DNA from: Ustilago trichophora
Taxonomy: Eukaryota > Basidiomycota > Ustilaginomycetes > Ustilaginales > Ustilaginaceae
Direction: 5' to 3'
DNA: 64,000 nt
Assembly (NCBI GenBank): GCA_900323505.1
Contig: OOIN01000003.1
Location: forward strand, 1 to 64,000
Part shown: piece after piece, positions 28,448 to 38,251 of the stretch
Layout of the letters: every line of letters begins with the position of its first letter
How positions within the stretch are numbered: position 1 is the first letter of the stretch
Translations under genes and position numbers: made by a program
Notes under the pieces: generated by a model
What the model saw: the letters and a program-made list of their open reading frames with translations, nothing else
What the model was told of the DNA's origin: nothing
Database searches by the model: none

Positions 28448-31039
28448 CTAAAAAGTGGCGCTGGAAGCAGAACTGAATCGGCTAGCGGCACATTTACGCG
28501 GGACATAGACTTTGAGGGTATTGCCGTCGAATTCGGCCTTGACATTTTTGAGGTCACACTCTTTGTCGGGGAAAGTGATGCGGCGTTCAAAGTGTCCACC
28601 TCCTTCGGTGTCCCATTTGTCGGCGACGATGTGGAGGGTGCGGTGGTGTTTGTGCTGCTTGGTAGCGAGGGTGATGCAGTCGAGCGAGAAGCCGGGGAGA
28701 CGCGTGATGAGGGTATATCGCGTGCGCTCGGTCTCGATGACGAGGTCGGTCTCGGGGGGTGCGGGGCGACGTTCCAAGAATGGCAAGGAAGGAGGGCTGA
28801 TGGGCGTAGATACACTGCAGGATGATGTGCGTGTTTTCATGGGCTGGCTCTGAGGACCATCACCCTCGTCTTGATCAGAGTAGAAGAAACCGCCATCCAC
28901 TCCTGCCTCGGATCGGGCTTTGGTGGATGCATCCGACAGAAGCTGCGTCGTCGTGGTAGTAGTCGTCTTGGTGGTGGTTGTCGTAGTGGTGGCGAGCAAA
29001 CCGTCGTGAGTGGCCTTGACGACACTGTCCGACGTTTCAGACACGTGTGCTGGGCTATCGACGCGTGCAACACCTCGCGGCTCCTGACCCAGCACAGCGG
29101 CGAGCGAAGACTTGGAGTGCGGCGTGTGGCCCGTCTCGGGCGTCATGGGCCCAGAAGAGGCAGGCGAGCTGGCACGGCCACCTCGGCTGGTAGGCCAGCT
29201 GTCGCGCTCGCTCGAATCATCAGCAGTCGAATGCGATAGCGCCGGCGTCATGCTTGGTGCATCGAGCGAGTCGTTTCCGCGTGGCGATAGCAGACCTCCT
29301 CTAGGAGCGCCAGAAGCAGAAGCCATGTAGCTATCGGATGCAGACGTGCTTGATCCAAACGATCGGGTCGCGTCCCTCATGGAAGCGAGCATGTGACGAG
29401 TGGCAGCATACTGGGTCGAGTTGTTGGGCTCGACACTAGAAAAGCTGGCGTGGCGACGGGCAGCCGAGTCCAAGTCACTGGGCGAAGTAGGCGCACCAAC
29501 CAGTCGTGGTCCCTGCAGAGCAAAGAAGGCCGAGCGGTGGTTGTGACCGTCGAACGACACGGGCGAATCCAGATGATCAGAGAGCGAGGGTGATGCCAAG
29601 CAGGGCGACGCCTCCAGACCACGTGCAGCAGCGCCGGATGTCTCGCGCGATGCGTGGTATCGATCGTCATCGGGCAACAGACTTCGCCAACTGTCGGATC
29701 TCGCCGAGTCTTGCGATTGTAGCGAGGGCTTGCTAGGACCTACCATGGACATGGACGAGTAGCCGCTGATGGCGCTGCTAAACGAGGTGCGAGCCGTGTC
29801 AAAGGACGAGGTCGACATGCGATCGTTGGCAGGTGCACGAGGGGAAGTCTTGGCGGCAACGTACGCTTCGATGTCGAATGCGCCCGAGGATGGATGCAGG
29901 CTCTGGGGTGAGGCAGAACGCTGATGCTGCGATGCACGTAGCTGTCCCTCTGATGCGAAATAAGGATCGTGTTCAGGAAGAAGCGAGCGCCACGAATCTG
30001 GGCTGGTCATGTTAGCCCGGTCGGGCATGTCGGTCTCGAGGCTGGGCGATCTGGCGATCTGACTGGATGAAGCCGACGCGGCCGACGCACAAGAATCGAG
30101 GCCCGAGGAGATGCGGAGTGATGAAAGGTCCGGCGCGTGGAAGCCGCGTGGAGATTGGGTTGCCGTCTGAGGCGATTCATCGGACCGCGTCGAGCCTTTG
30201 GCAGTAGTATTGGTAGCGGCCGAAGAGAGACGCTCGAGCTTGGCAGGACGCTGGATGGCTAGCCTGTCGAGTGAAGAGGAGGCTGCATCGAGCTCGCGTG
30301 AAGGAGGTCGCAGATCGACTTCAGCTGTAAATGCTTGCGAACGTGCTTGTTTCTCGTTCAAGGCATGTGCCGAGGATGATGCGGAGGATTGCAATGCTGC
30401 GAGTGCAGTTGCGGAGCCACCATCGACGTCATCGTAAGGCCAGGACTGGTGAACATTTTCGGGTGTGGCAAGCTCGCTGGTGGAGCCGCTTCCTGTAGAG
30501 GACATGGAAAGACGTGGTGCTGCCTCGTCCAAGGCCAAGTATGCATCGTTGAGCTTTCGGTTTGAGGACTCGGCCGACTTGCCCGACGCATATCTCGCGT
30601 TGGAAGGAAAGACGAGCGAATGCAAGACGGGTTGTGAGGATGTTGATGCTGATGGTGAAGCATCTGAAGGAGTGACGATACTTGGCTCGATCGTGGCAGA
30701 AGACGAACGCGATGAGCTGGGACCAGAAGCGGCGGCGACGGCGTGGTTGGATGCCTTTATGGTAGACGATCGCTGCGGTGCCGAAGTGGAAGAGGATGAG
30801 GCGCGCTGATGGATGTGCTGCGATGTGGCGTACATAGTGGTGGTGTTGGTGTTGATGTCTTTGGAAGATGAAAGGGAAGAAGAAAGGGTATCTGGCGGAT
30901 TGGCCCAGTAGGCAGAATGAGAAGAAAGAGACGAGTGGGAGATGGAAGCGGTGGAGCGGACCGAGTTATGATCGTCGAGGGAAGGGAGGGAGTCAGGGAT
31001 GGATTGATGCGAATCGTGGCTACTGATGCTCTTTGGCAT
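28448..31039 (-). CDS. Long disordered protein with C-terminal HSP20/alpha-crystallin-like domain
   Basis: The product is 863 residues; the ATG at 31039 (MPKSISSHD) is the first in the frame. About 740 N-terminal residues are Ser/Ala/Thr/Asp-rich and disordered-looking, with several repeated short texts such as SWRSLLP(D/E)xDxY (three copies near residues 350-480). The last ~110 residues look like an alpha-crystallin/p23 type beta-sandwich: ERTRYTLITRLPGFSLDCI, then LHIVADKW, HFERRITFP and VKAEFDGNTLKVYVPRK. The final V/I-x-V/I-like strand fits small heat-shock proteins. Function is unknown: a large regulator using an HSP20-like module for protein contacts is more likely than a classical small chaperone. 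Confidence 0.75.
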   Translation of the reverse strand: MPKSISSHDSHQSIPDSLPSLDDHNSVRSTASISHSSLSSHSAYWANPPDTLSSSLSSSKDINTNTTTMYATSQHIHQRASSSSTSAPQRSSTIKASNHAVAAASGPSSSRSSSATIEPSIVTPSDASPSASTSSQPVLHSLVFPSNARYASGKSAESSNRKLNDAYLALDEAAPRLSMSSTGSGSTSELATPENVHQSWPYDDVDGGSATALAALQSSASSSAHALNEKQARSQAFTAEVDLRPPSRELDAASSSLDRLAIQRPAKLERLSSAATNTTAKGSTRSDESPQTATQSPRGFHAPDLSSLRISSGLDSCASAASASSSQIARSPSLETDMPDRANMTSPDSWRSLLPEHDPYFASEGQLRASQHQRSASPQSLHPSSGAFDIEAYVAAKTSPRAPANDRMSTSSFDTARTSFSSAISGYSSMSMVGPSKPSLQSQDSARSDSWRSLLPDDDRYHASRETSGAAARGLEASPCLASPSLSDHLDSPVSFDGHNHRSAFFALQGPRLVGAPTSPSDLDSAARRHASFSSVEPNNSTQYAATRHMLASMRDATRSFGSSTSASDSYMASASGAPRGGLLSPRGNDSLDAPSMTPALSHSTADDSSERDSWPTSRGGRASSPASSGPMTPETGHTPHSKSSLAAVLGQEPRGVARVDSPAHVSETSDSVVKATHDGLLATTTTTTTKTTTTTTTQLLSDASTKARSEAGVDGGFFYSDQDEGDGPQSQPMKTRTSSCSVSTPISPPSLPFLERRPAPPETDLVIETERTRYTLITRLPGFSLDCITLATKQHKHHRTLHIVADKWDTEGGGHFERRITFPDKECDLKNVKAEFDGNTLKVYVPRKCAASRFSSASSATF

Positions 31040-31560
31040 TTTTTGCAACGAGAAGACCGAGATGATGTCACGTTGCGGTGTAACGTGTGGATGCAAGGAT
31101 GCAGTTGCGTGGGATCAGAGGCTAGAGATGCACGACATGATCCACAGGCAGGCAGGTAGGTAGGAGGATGTATGCTGGGTATCGGTGTGTGATTGTTGAG
31201 TTGATGAAAGATGCGGAACGGCGTCAATGGCTTGGTGGAGTGTGCGAAGGATGCCGAGAATGAATGAACGCAAGGCGAGAGGAGTTGGAAAGCGAACAAG
31301 AGAAGAGAGAGCAAGTGTGGGCGCGAAGCAGAGATATGAGATGCAGACACGAGGGACGAACAACGTCTGCAGAGTTGACGGATGTCCGCGGTGGATATCA
31401 ATGTAACACGGAAGGCGTGATTGTGTTGTGGTGGTGTTGGTCGGTGTTATTCAAGAGGGTGGCTGTATGCTGTTGATGAAGTTGAGCAAGGCAAGAAAGA
31501 AAAGAGGATGTGATGGTGGTGTGTATGCGAAATGCAGCGTAGCAAGGTAGGACTGAAGGG

Positions 31561-31602
31561 TTGGTTGGTTGGTTGGTTGGTTGGTTGGTTGGTTGGTTGG
31601 TT
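31561..31602. repeat. (TTGG)n microsatellite
   Basis: About ten tandem TTGG units (CCAA on the other strand). The Asn-Gln-Pro-Thr repeats read through it on the minus strand are artefacts. Confidence 0.9.
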
Positions 31603-33401
31603 GTGTGAGAGTGTTGGTGGTAATCGTAGCAAGCACTGCCAGGCCAGGTGGCGGAGATGGTGATGATGGCGAGAGGAGGAGAGGAAGGGAGATGAATGTA
31701 ACCAGCAGTGTATGCTGTCGTCCTCCTGAGCACAGTACACACGCGGTGGAGGCGAGAATGGCTGAATGGCACAGCACAGCACAGCACAGCGCGATCCAAT
31801 CTGGAGCGACTTTGTGTAGAACCAAACAGCACCAGAGCAGTGTCCACTTTGGAAATGCAATTGCAAAATCATCAAACAAAAGAGAAAAAAGAAATGCGTA
31901 CGTTACAGTACTGTACAGTACGCATAAGTTTAGCGTGGCGAGCAGAGAGTGGCGTAACCACATCTCGCAGTAGTTAGCGCAGCAATCACCCAAATATAAT
32001 TCATAATAAAAAAAAAATAAAAAAAAAAACAATAAAACGTACATACAGTACATACAGTGACATTCTGCTTTACGTTGTCTGTGTTGACGAGCTGTCATTG
32101 GTCTCATCACGCCAAAGAGGAGAAGGCGGTGCTCGACTCAGCCGACTGACAACAAAAACAAGGTTGGGGATTGCACTTTTGGTGAGGGAGGGAGTGAGAC
32201 TGCACCGGGACAGTCAAAAGAGGAGAACCTGGCAGGACGGTCCACGCAAGCCAGCAGCACGGAGCACGGGGAGAGAGCGAGAGGGAAAGTTTTTTCGGGA
32301 AAAAAATCTCGAGGAAAGAAGCAGACGCTGAGGTCAGCTACAGTGTTGTACAGTGCTGTACAGTACTGTGCTGTACTGTGTAGGTCGGAGTTGAACCCGA
32401 AAAGGTTGTGTGCTCTCTGTGTCATGACAGTTCAGAGAGAGGCCCCTCACTTTGTGTCAGAGTTGCAAAACCCTGCGTCGCACCCACCAGCATCTTTTTA
32501 GGCTTGTGATCGAGTCTAACTGTAGCATGACTTTCCCGTTCTGTACTGTACGCACATACTTGTTCGCATGTGCTGCAATTTTCAAGCGGGCGGGTTTGGA
32601 GCGCGGCGGCACCATGAGCCCGTCGAGTACAGTTTAGCACCTTTTTTTTCGGCGGAAAGGGGCAGACACAACCAACCATACGCAAAGTGCATTTCTCTCA
32701 GCCTCCCGATCGCACAGACATCCCTTCTTCGGTGCATCTTCGGGATGAGTACTGTACTGTACAGCAGTTTCTTTTCCAAAGTAGCGGTCAGGTGGACTTG
32801 AAAACTGTATTGCAAAACGGAAAGAGATTTGGGTTGCGACGTCTCTCTCTCTCTCTGCATGAATACACTATACAGGTATTTGCAGAGAAAGAGAAAGCCA
32901 GCCCCTGAGCGATCCTGATTCTTGTGTGATTTTTTGTTTTTCGAGAAAATGCACAATGACGACACCTTGTTCACAGATGCAAGATGATAGCACGCGCCCT
33001 CTCTCTTTCTCTAAACGAGGAGAATTGACTTCGGTTGTCCACCTGACCAGTCTATCGCATTTCTTTCCTCCGCCTTTGCATTTCTCACTGCTGTACTGTA
33101 CAGTACTGTACTTGTACAGTACACAACTCCGCCTTTTCCTGCCCTCCCTCCCGCGGGCCAATACCAACCCAACACTGTATCCGCCCAACAGCAGAAAGAA
33201 TCCAAACCTTGCCTTGGCGGAGTGCAAAACATGGTTGCTACTGTATCATTCTTCAAGGTAAGAGCAACTTAACCCCGAAGCACTCGTCATGAGAAGGGAA
33301 ACATTACAGTTACACAGACTAAAAGTTGACCGATCTCACTCTAAAGTTGCTTTAGCTGGATCAACGAACCCTGGGGTTTTCTTTTCGACCCTGATCCAAA
33401 C

Positions 33402-33433
33402 TCAATCCAATCCAATCCAATCCAATCCAATCC
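33402..33433. repeat. Tandem CCAAT pentamer array
   Basis: Six consecutive ATCCA/CCAAT pentamers in perfect tandem. Each unit contains the CCAAT box bound by HAP/NF-Y complexes in fungi, so it may be a dense regulatory element. It lies about 670 bp upstream of the candidate secreted protein ATG. It could equally be a simple repeat without function. Confidence 0.75.
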
Positions 33434-34103
33434 AAAATCCAAGCGTGGCGAGGATTTATGACATCAACATCGAGACACCTAAACGAGTATGGCAAAGCAA
33501 ACAATCGCTCGCGTTTCCCGCAATCCTCTCGCATACGTTCAGCTTGGCTGTGTCACGCAAGATGAAAGGTGAAGCATTTTCTTGGTTGAAAATACAGCAA
33601 AAACAATCCTAGGCCAGAGGCAGGAAAAGCAAATTTTCATCGAACTTGATCCTCCTCCTTCAGCTTCAGCTTCAGCTTGCTGTTCAACACCAACTTACTG
33701 TGTATCTTTGGCTTCACCTCGTGCATAGCGATGAACAAGCGGCAACTTTGTAAACACCCACCGACACAATACAGTTTGTGGTTTGTGTTGGTCATGTCGA
33801 TGTTCAAGCCACACAAAAAAAAAAAATATACATATATATATATATATATACTCTCCAAGAGGAAAACGTACTCCTGCCCTTTTGTGTACTTGCAGATTTA
33901 ATTCGCCGCATCCTGCGTTTGTGAGAAGTATGATAGTCATCCAGCGAATGAGAAATGTCGCACATAGGGCAAGTTAGGCAGAGTAATGCATATGCTGACG
34001 AGCGTTTTGCGTTGCCGAAAGTTGTGTCACACGTGGCTTGCACGGTGGAACTTTTCCATGCATCTCAACCTCCTCTCTTTCTCTCTCTCTCTCGCCCAAT
34101 CAA

Positions 34104-34531
34104 ATGAATGGTTGGAGTAGATGGCGTTTGTGTGCGCTTTGCCTTCTTGCACTCCCGGTTGCGGTGTTCTCGGCGAGTGTGTTGAAAACCGTCGACATTA
34201 TGGCTACACCTGTTCAGGGTGAAAGATCGCAACGATTCAAGAATCCAATTGACTTATGTTCCGATCGATCCGCACCACTCGCAATGACCCTCTATCGAAC
34301 ATCCACCGCTAGCACGAACCTCCAAAAAAGAGTCCCACAGCATGAACATGGGGGTGAGACAAACACCAACACACGCAACTCACACCTTTTTAGCATGTTC
34401 CTCAGAAACACCCCCCCTTTTTTTCAGTTTTTCTGAAACAATCCAAAGATCGGCATGTAGAAAAACAAAAAGATCGCCGTAGAACCGAGCTCTATCAATT
34501 CTTCCCCCACAACATCCCATTCCTGCCCTGA
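34104..34531 (+). CDS. Candidate small secreted protein, orphan
   Basis: Proposed model: exon 1 34104-34353, intron 34354-34427 (74 bp, GTGAGA to a pyrimidine-rich TTTTTTTCAG), exon 2 34428-34531, giving 117 residues. The N terminus is a textbook signal peptide: a short start with two Arg (MNGWSRWR), a hydrophobic core (LCALCLLALPVAVF) and a likely cut after SA. The mature part is polar, with a single Cys and a Lys-Arg pair (LQKRVPQ) that could be a Kex2 site; exon 2 encodes a basic segment. No family is recognised. Both the splice sites and the frame on each side agree, which supports the model. In smut fungi, such genes are often effectors, but that is inference only. Confidence 0.5.
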
Positions 34532-35328
34532 TACACTCTCCTCCCTCCCACCTTTTTCTTCTCCTCTACAGTATATTTGTTGTTGTTGGTATGTCTCAGA
34601 TACATGGTGGATTGTAAAGCGCCACGAAAAGAGCGCCACAAGAGAGACAAACAGAGACGAGATAGAAACGCGCCACACACTCCGGCGTAACTGCGATCCT
34701 CGATGCTCCCCTACATCTCACTTTGATGTAGAGGAACGAATCGTGTGAGATCGTTCATGATGTACCCTAAATCCTGGGCACCCTGTCCCCGCTTAAGTTT
34801 ACGTGAAACACACATTGACTCGCCGCAAACTGTTAAAACCCTTAGCAGTATGGACAGGGGTGTCTCGGAGATCTTTGCTTTCTAATCTTTGCACCGCGGT
34901 TCCGGAATATCTGCGAATGGTGAGGTTGGTCGAATGGGAGCTGGACATGTCACCTGGAGGAAAATGGGTTCAACAACGCAAGCTGGCGAAGATGCCCGAT
35001 CGAGCCAAACCGTCGGTGCGAGTATCGGGCAAATCGGGATGGCCCGAAGACCTATCTTTCGAAAGCTGACGACGGCGACCAACGCTAACTTTCTGTATCC
35101 GCAATGCGGGAAGAGAAGAACCGAAGGTGTGCTAAAAGAGCCGCTGTCGAATAGGAGACCCATGCTGATCGTCGAGCTAGGTCGAATAGGGATGAGCTTT
35201 TTGGATGTGTGTGCATGGATTGAGAACGGAAAAGCCTAAAAGTACAATAATGGTGAGTCGATGGAGTGATGCCGTGATGCGAGTCGTAGCTGGTCGTGTG
35301 CGAGAGATGCTGTGATTGAGAGTGAAGT
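34532..35328. other. Intergenic region, no supported gene
   Basis: About 800 bp. Frames of 80-116 codons occur on both strands (34803-35239) but lack ATG-led coding signals or motifs, and they overlap one another. No tRNA cloverleaf could be formed. Nothing else is seen. Confidence 0.45.
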
Positions 35329-35798
35329 TTACTTCTTCTTTCCCTTCATTGCCGCACGACGGCCCTCGCCTGTCATTGAGAGTAAAGCAAATTGAGTCAG
35401 TACACCATGGTATTCTTTTCACCGTATCTCTGACCCCTAGTTCGGATGTTTGAACACCATCTAGGCAGTGCGAAAAGCGGTAGTATTCAAGGTGGAAAGC
35501 AAAGTCGAAACTCACCCTTCTTCGGTGGACCTTTGCCAAGCATCTTTTTCCTCTCGACGTCCTTCTCCCTCTGAATCTCCCTGACATCCTGCAATCTGCC
35601 CAAGGAAGGGGCGAGTTTCTCGATCGACCTAAAGTTGACGGTAGGTGGGTAGTAGCTGAGCATCGAGGGACCTTGTAATCTTTGACGAAGAACTTTGGCG
35701 CCAGTACGGATGTGTGTAGGGTTGAAAGTGGTACCAAACACTTTGGCTTGGAGCGCTTTGAGCGACGTCACTGCGCTAGAGGATGGGGCGACCTTCAT
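35329..35798 (-). CDS. RSM27: Mitochondrial small-subunit ribosomal protein mS33 (Rsm27)
   Basis: Exon 1 is 35798-35516 and exon 2 is 35369-35329, separated by a 146-bp intron (GTGAGT...GACAG). Joining gives 107 residues, as expected for the family (about 100). Exon 1 starts MKVAPSSS and holds VFGTTFNPTHIRTGAKVLRQ, RLQGPSMLSYYPP and KKMLGKGPPKKG; exon 2 supplies EGRRAAMKGKKK and the stop. These are the conserved mS33 segments, including the Lys-rich C terminus. It is a component of the head of the mitochondrial small ribosomal subunit. It shares a 447-bp divergent promoter with the metacaspase gene. Confidence 0.92.
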
Positions 35799-36245
35799 CG
35801 TTGCTTTCACTCCGCCGCGCGGTTCGAAACGAGATTGTGGCGGTAGAGAGATGGTTGGTCGGTGAAGGTGAAGTATGAGTACAAGATGCTGTAATAGGAA
35901 AAGAAGGAAGAGAGTGAGTGATGGTGCAGCCGACCCTTCTTCCGAAAATGTCAAAGTCACGTGAAGAAAGCGAGATTTTCGCACGAATGAGTGAATTGAC
36001 GGAAGCTTAACCGCGAAATTAGAGCGGCTTTCAGCAGCAGCAGCAGCAGCAACAGCGCATCGAATGCACGGTCCGCGCTTTGGATTTTCGGAACACAGCC
36101 CAACAACGGCAATCAGCTCTCATCATCCCACTTTCACCACTTACCATCACCATTCACGAGCCCAACTCGCTTTCCTTCAGGCTCTGGACGAATCTCGAAC
36201 ACAAACATACACTTTAGCAAAACTGACAGTTAAAGCAAGGCAACA

Positions 36246-37472
36246 ATGGCGTACCCAGGCCAAGGCGGACATCACTATCAGCAGACGCATGGCGGAGGAG
36301 GCGGCGGCTTCCCTGCACCCGGTCAGGGATATGGACAGCCAGGATACGGTTACGGTGCACCTCCTGGTCCACCGCCTCCCCAGATGGGCTATGGTGGTGG
36401 CGGTGGAGGAGGATACGGTCCACCTTCGCATCCCCCTCCCGGTGGCGTTCAAGGACAGATGGGATACGGCTACGCACCTCCCTCTGGCCCCATTGGTCCA
36501 CCCGAATACGCATCCAACCACGTCAACTTTCGTCCACAGGGAGGAATGATGGGCAACCAGCGCTACGAGTACTCGTCGATGCAGGGCAAGCGCAAAGCAC
36601 TGCTGATCGGCATCAACTATTTCGGTCAGAACGGCGAGCTTCGAGGTTGCATCAACGACGTGAAAAACGTTCAGCAGTTCCTTCGACAGCGCGGCTACAA
36701 GGATGACGACATGGTGGTGCTCACCGATGACCAGCGAGACGCTCGCAGCATCCCAACGAGGCAAAATATGACGGCGGCGATGCACTGGTTGGTTCGCGGT
36801 GCCCAACCCGGCGATGCGCTCTTCTTCCACTACTCTGGTCACGGCGGTCAAGCCAAAGCATCACAGGGCGACGAAGCAGACGGATACAACGAGACCATCA
36901 TCCCCGTCGACTACCAACAAACCGGTCAGATCGAAGACGACGAGTTGCACGCCATCATGGTTCGTCCTCTTCCGGTTGGATGTCGTCTCACCGCCATCTT
37001 TGACTCGTGTCACTCGGGAACCGCTCTCGACCTACCCTACGTCTACACCACCTCTGGCAATATCAAAGAGCCCAACGTCATAGCGGGTGTCGGAAAGGGT
37101 CTCATGGGCGCTGCGCTCAACTACGCGCGTGGAGACGTGATGGGCATGGCCAAGGGACTATTCTCCACGTTCACCACGGCGAAAAACACAAACGGAGCCG
37201 AAGAGGTGACCAAACAGACGCGTTCAAGCGGTGCCGACGTAGTGATGCTCAGTGGATGCAAAGATTCGCAAACGTCTGCAGATGCTACCGAAGCAGGAAA
37301 AGCAACGGGTGCCTGCTCGTTTGCGTTTTTGACCGTGATGAACCAGTACCCGCAGCTGACGTACAAACAGATGCTGAATGCGGTTCGTGACGTTCTGGCT
37401 AGCAAGTATAGCCAAAAGCCACAGTTGAGCTCTTCGCATCCTATCGATATGGATTTGCTCTTTGTAGTGTAG
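36246..37472 (+). CDS. MCA1: Type I metacaspase
   Basis: The product is 408 residues with ATG at 36246. The first ~105 residues are a Gly/Pro/Tyr/Gln-rich prodomain, typical of fungal type I metacaspases. The p20 region follows: RKALLIGINYFGQNGELRGC, then the catalytic His in HYSGHGGQ (His199) and the catalytic Cys in FDSCHSGTA (Cys255). DVVMLSGCKDSQTSADA and a C-terminal p10-like part follow. Metacaspases are Ca-dependent Cys proteases that cleave after Arg/Lys and act in protein quality control and cell death. The catalytic dyad is intact. Confidence 0.96.
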   Translation: MAYPGQGGHHYQQTHGGGGGGFPAPGQGYGQPGYGYGAPPGPPPPQMGYGGGGGGGYGPPSHPPPGGVQGQMGYGYAPPSGPIGPPEYASNHVNFRPQGGMMGNQRYEYSSMQGKRKALLIGINYFGQNGELRGCINDVKNVQQFLRQRGYKDDDMVVLTDDQRDARSIPTRQNMTAAMHWLVRGAQPGDALFFHYSGHGGQAKASQGDEADGYNETIIPVDYQQTGQIEDDELHAIMVRPLPVGCRLTAIFDSCHSGTALDLPYVYTTSGNIKEPNVIAGVGKGLMGAALNYARGDVMGMAKGLFSTFTTAKNTNGAEEVTKQTRSSGADVVMLSGCKDSQTSADATEAGKATGACSFAFLTVMNQYPQLTYKQMLNAVRDVLASKYSQKPQLSSSHPIDMDLLFVV

Positions 37473-37821
37473 ATCATATTCCATCGTTGTATGTATGTCG
37501 TTAGAGTGTTGCTGTTGGTGTTGGCTTTGACTGTGATCTCTTTGACTGTGATCTCAAGCATCGAGGGGGAATGACCGACACAACTCATTGAACAGCAGTT
37601 CAGCTATCGGCATCCTTTCCGGAGCATCGGTCACTCGTCCGCTTCATTGTCGGTTACGCCGATGACGTCTCGGTGTGAGTGTGAGTGTGAGTTTAAAAAA
37701 GAGAAAATGCTCGGGCCAGCCTCCACACTTGTCACTTGTTTTTGATCAACATCGGTTTAGAGCTGAGATTTTTTGCCTCTCTTTTTCTTTTTCTTTTTCT
37801 TTTTTTTTTTTTTTTTGGGGG
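37473..37821. other. Host sequence between the metacaspase gene and the retroelement
   Basis: This interval holds the presumed metacaspase 3' UTR, a (GTGAGT)n-like run near 37675-37692 and a long T-rich tract (37779-37816) ending in GGGGG. The retroelement begins directly after that. No gene is seen. Confidence 0.6.
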
Positions 37822-37930
37822 ATCCCAGCGAGGCTTGACTCAACTCAGTCTGACACGGCCGAAATAATATTGGGGTAATCATAGGTTGCGGGGGTTGAGG
37901 CATCTCGAGCTCGGCGGCTCCCAGCCCGCC
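37822..37930. repeat. Split direct repeat B2 (outer end of the element)
   Basis: 109 bp, matching 38143-38251 except for two transitions that I can see (CAACTCAG/CAACTTAG and GGGTTGAGG/GGGTCGAGG). It begins with AT at the boundary with host DNA. Confidence 0.93.
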
Positions 37931-38017
37931 GTAAGGGGCCGGGTTAGCTCGCGAGGGTTTACATGAGCGGGGTGCAGGCAACAAGAAGGGGGGCAGAGCC
38001 GTGGGATGGTGGGTGGG

Positions 38018-38144
38018 TGGAAACGAGAGCTGCCGCGGAGCAGGCAGCGAGAAGGATGGTGTAGGACGAGAAGAGTGAAAGGTGAGTTGAGAGCGGAGTC
38101 AAAGCCAGCTCAGATGCGCACGCAACAAAAGTCACGTGCTGCAT
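38018..38144. repeat. Split direct repeat A2 (internal)
   Basis: 127 bp, apparently identical to 42632-42758. It abuts B1, sharing the AT at 38143-38144. Confidence 0.93.
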
Positions 38145-38251
38145 CCCAGCGAGGCTTGACTCAACTTAGTCTGACACGGCCGAAATAATATTGGGGTAAT
38201 CATAGGTTGCGGGGGTCGAGGCATCTCGAGCTCGGCGGCTCCCAGCCCGCC
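38143..38251. repeat. Split direct repeat B1 (internal)
   Basis: 109-bp partner of 37822-37930. It follows the recombinase frame (stop at 38320) on the coding strand and contains the formal stop of the open frame that continues from RT-RNase H (38166). Confidence 0.93.

Larger units (their letters stand above)
31040..34103. other. Gene-poor 3-kb interval rich in simple repeats and ACAGTA palindromes
   Basis: No frame here has family motifs or convincing coding character. Structure seen: (TTGG)n at 31561-31602, (CACAG)n near 31767-31790, A-rich tract 32010-32036, ACAGTA/TACTGTA clusters at 31904-31922, 32037-32060, 32341-32381, 32541-32551, 32749-32766 and 33091-33122, a CCAAT pentamer array at 33402-33433, and (TA)n at 33828-33850. 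The interval separates the HSP20-like gene from a candidate secreted protein gene and could hold regulatory or unannotated noncoding transcripts. Confidence 0.55.

Noticed and set aside
31398..32110. 150- to 219-codon minus-strand frames
   Set aside because: They pass through TTGG and CACAG simple repeats and have no conserved features.
32370..32425. tRNA-like TTCAACT loop on the minus strand
   Set aside because: The flanking bases do not form the five-pair T stem and no acceptor or anticodon arm could be drawn.
34803..35239. Overlapping 88- to 116-codon frames
   Set aside because: Open on both strands at once, no ATG with support, no motifs and no splice partner.
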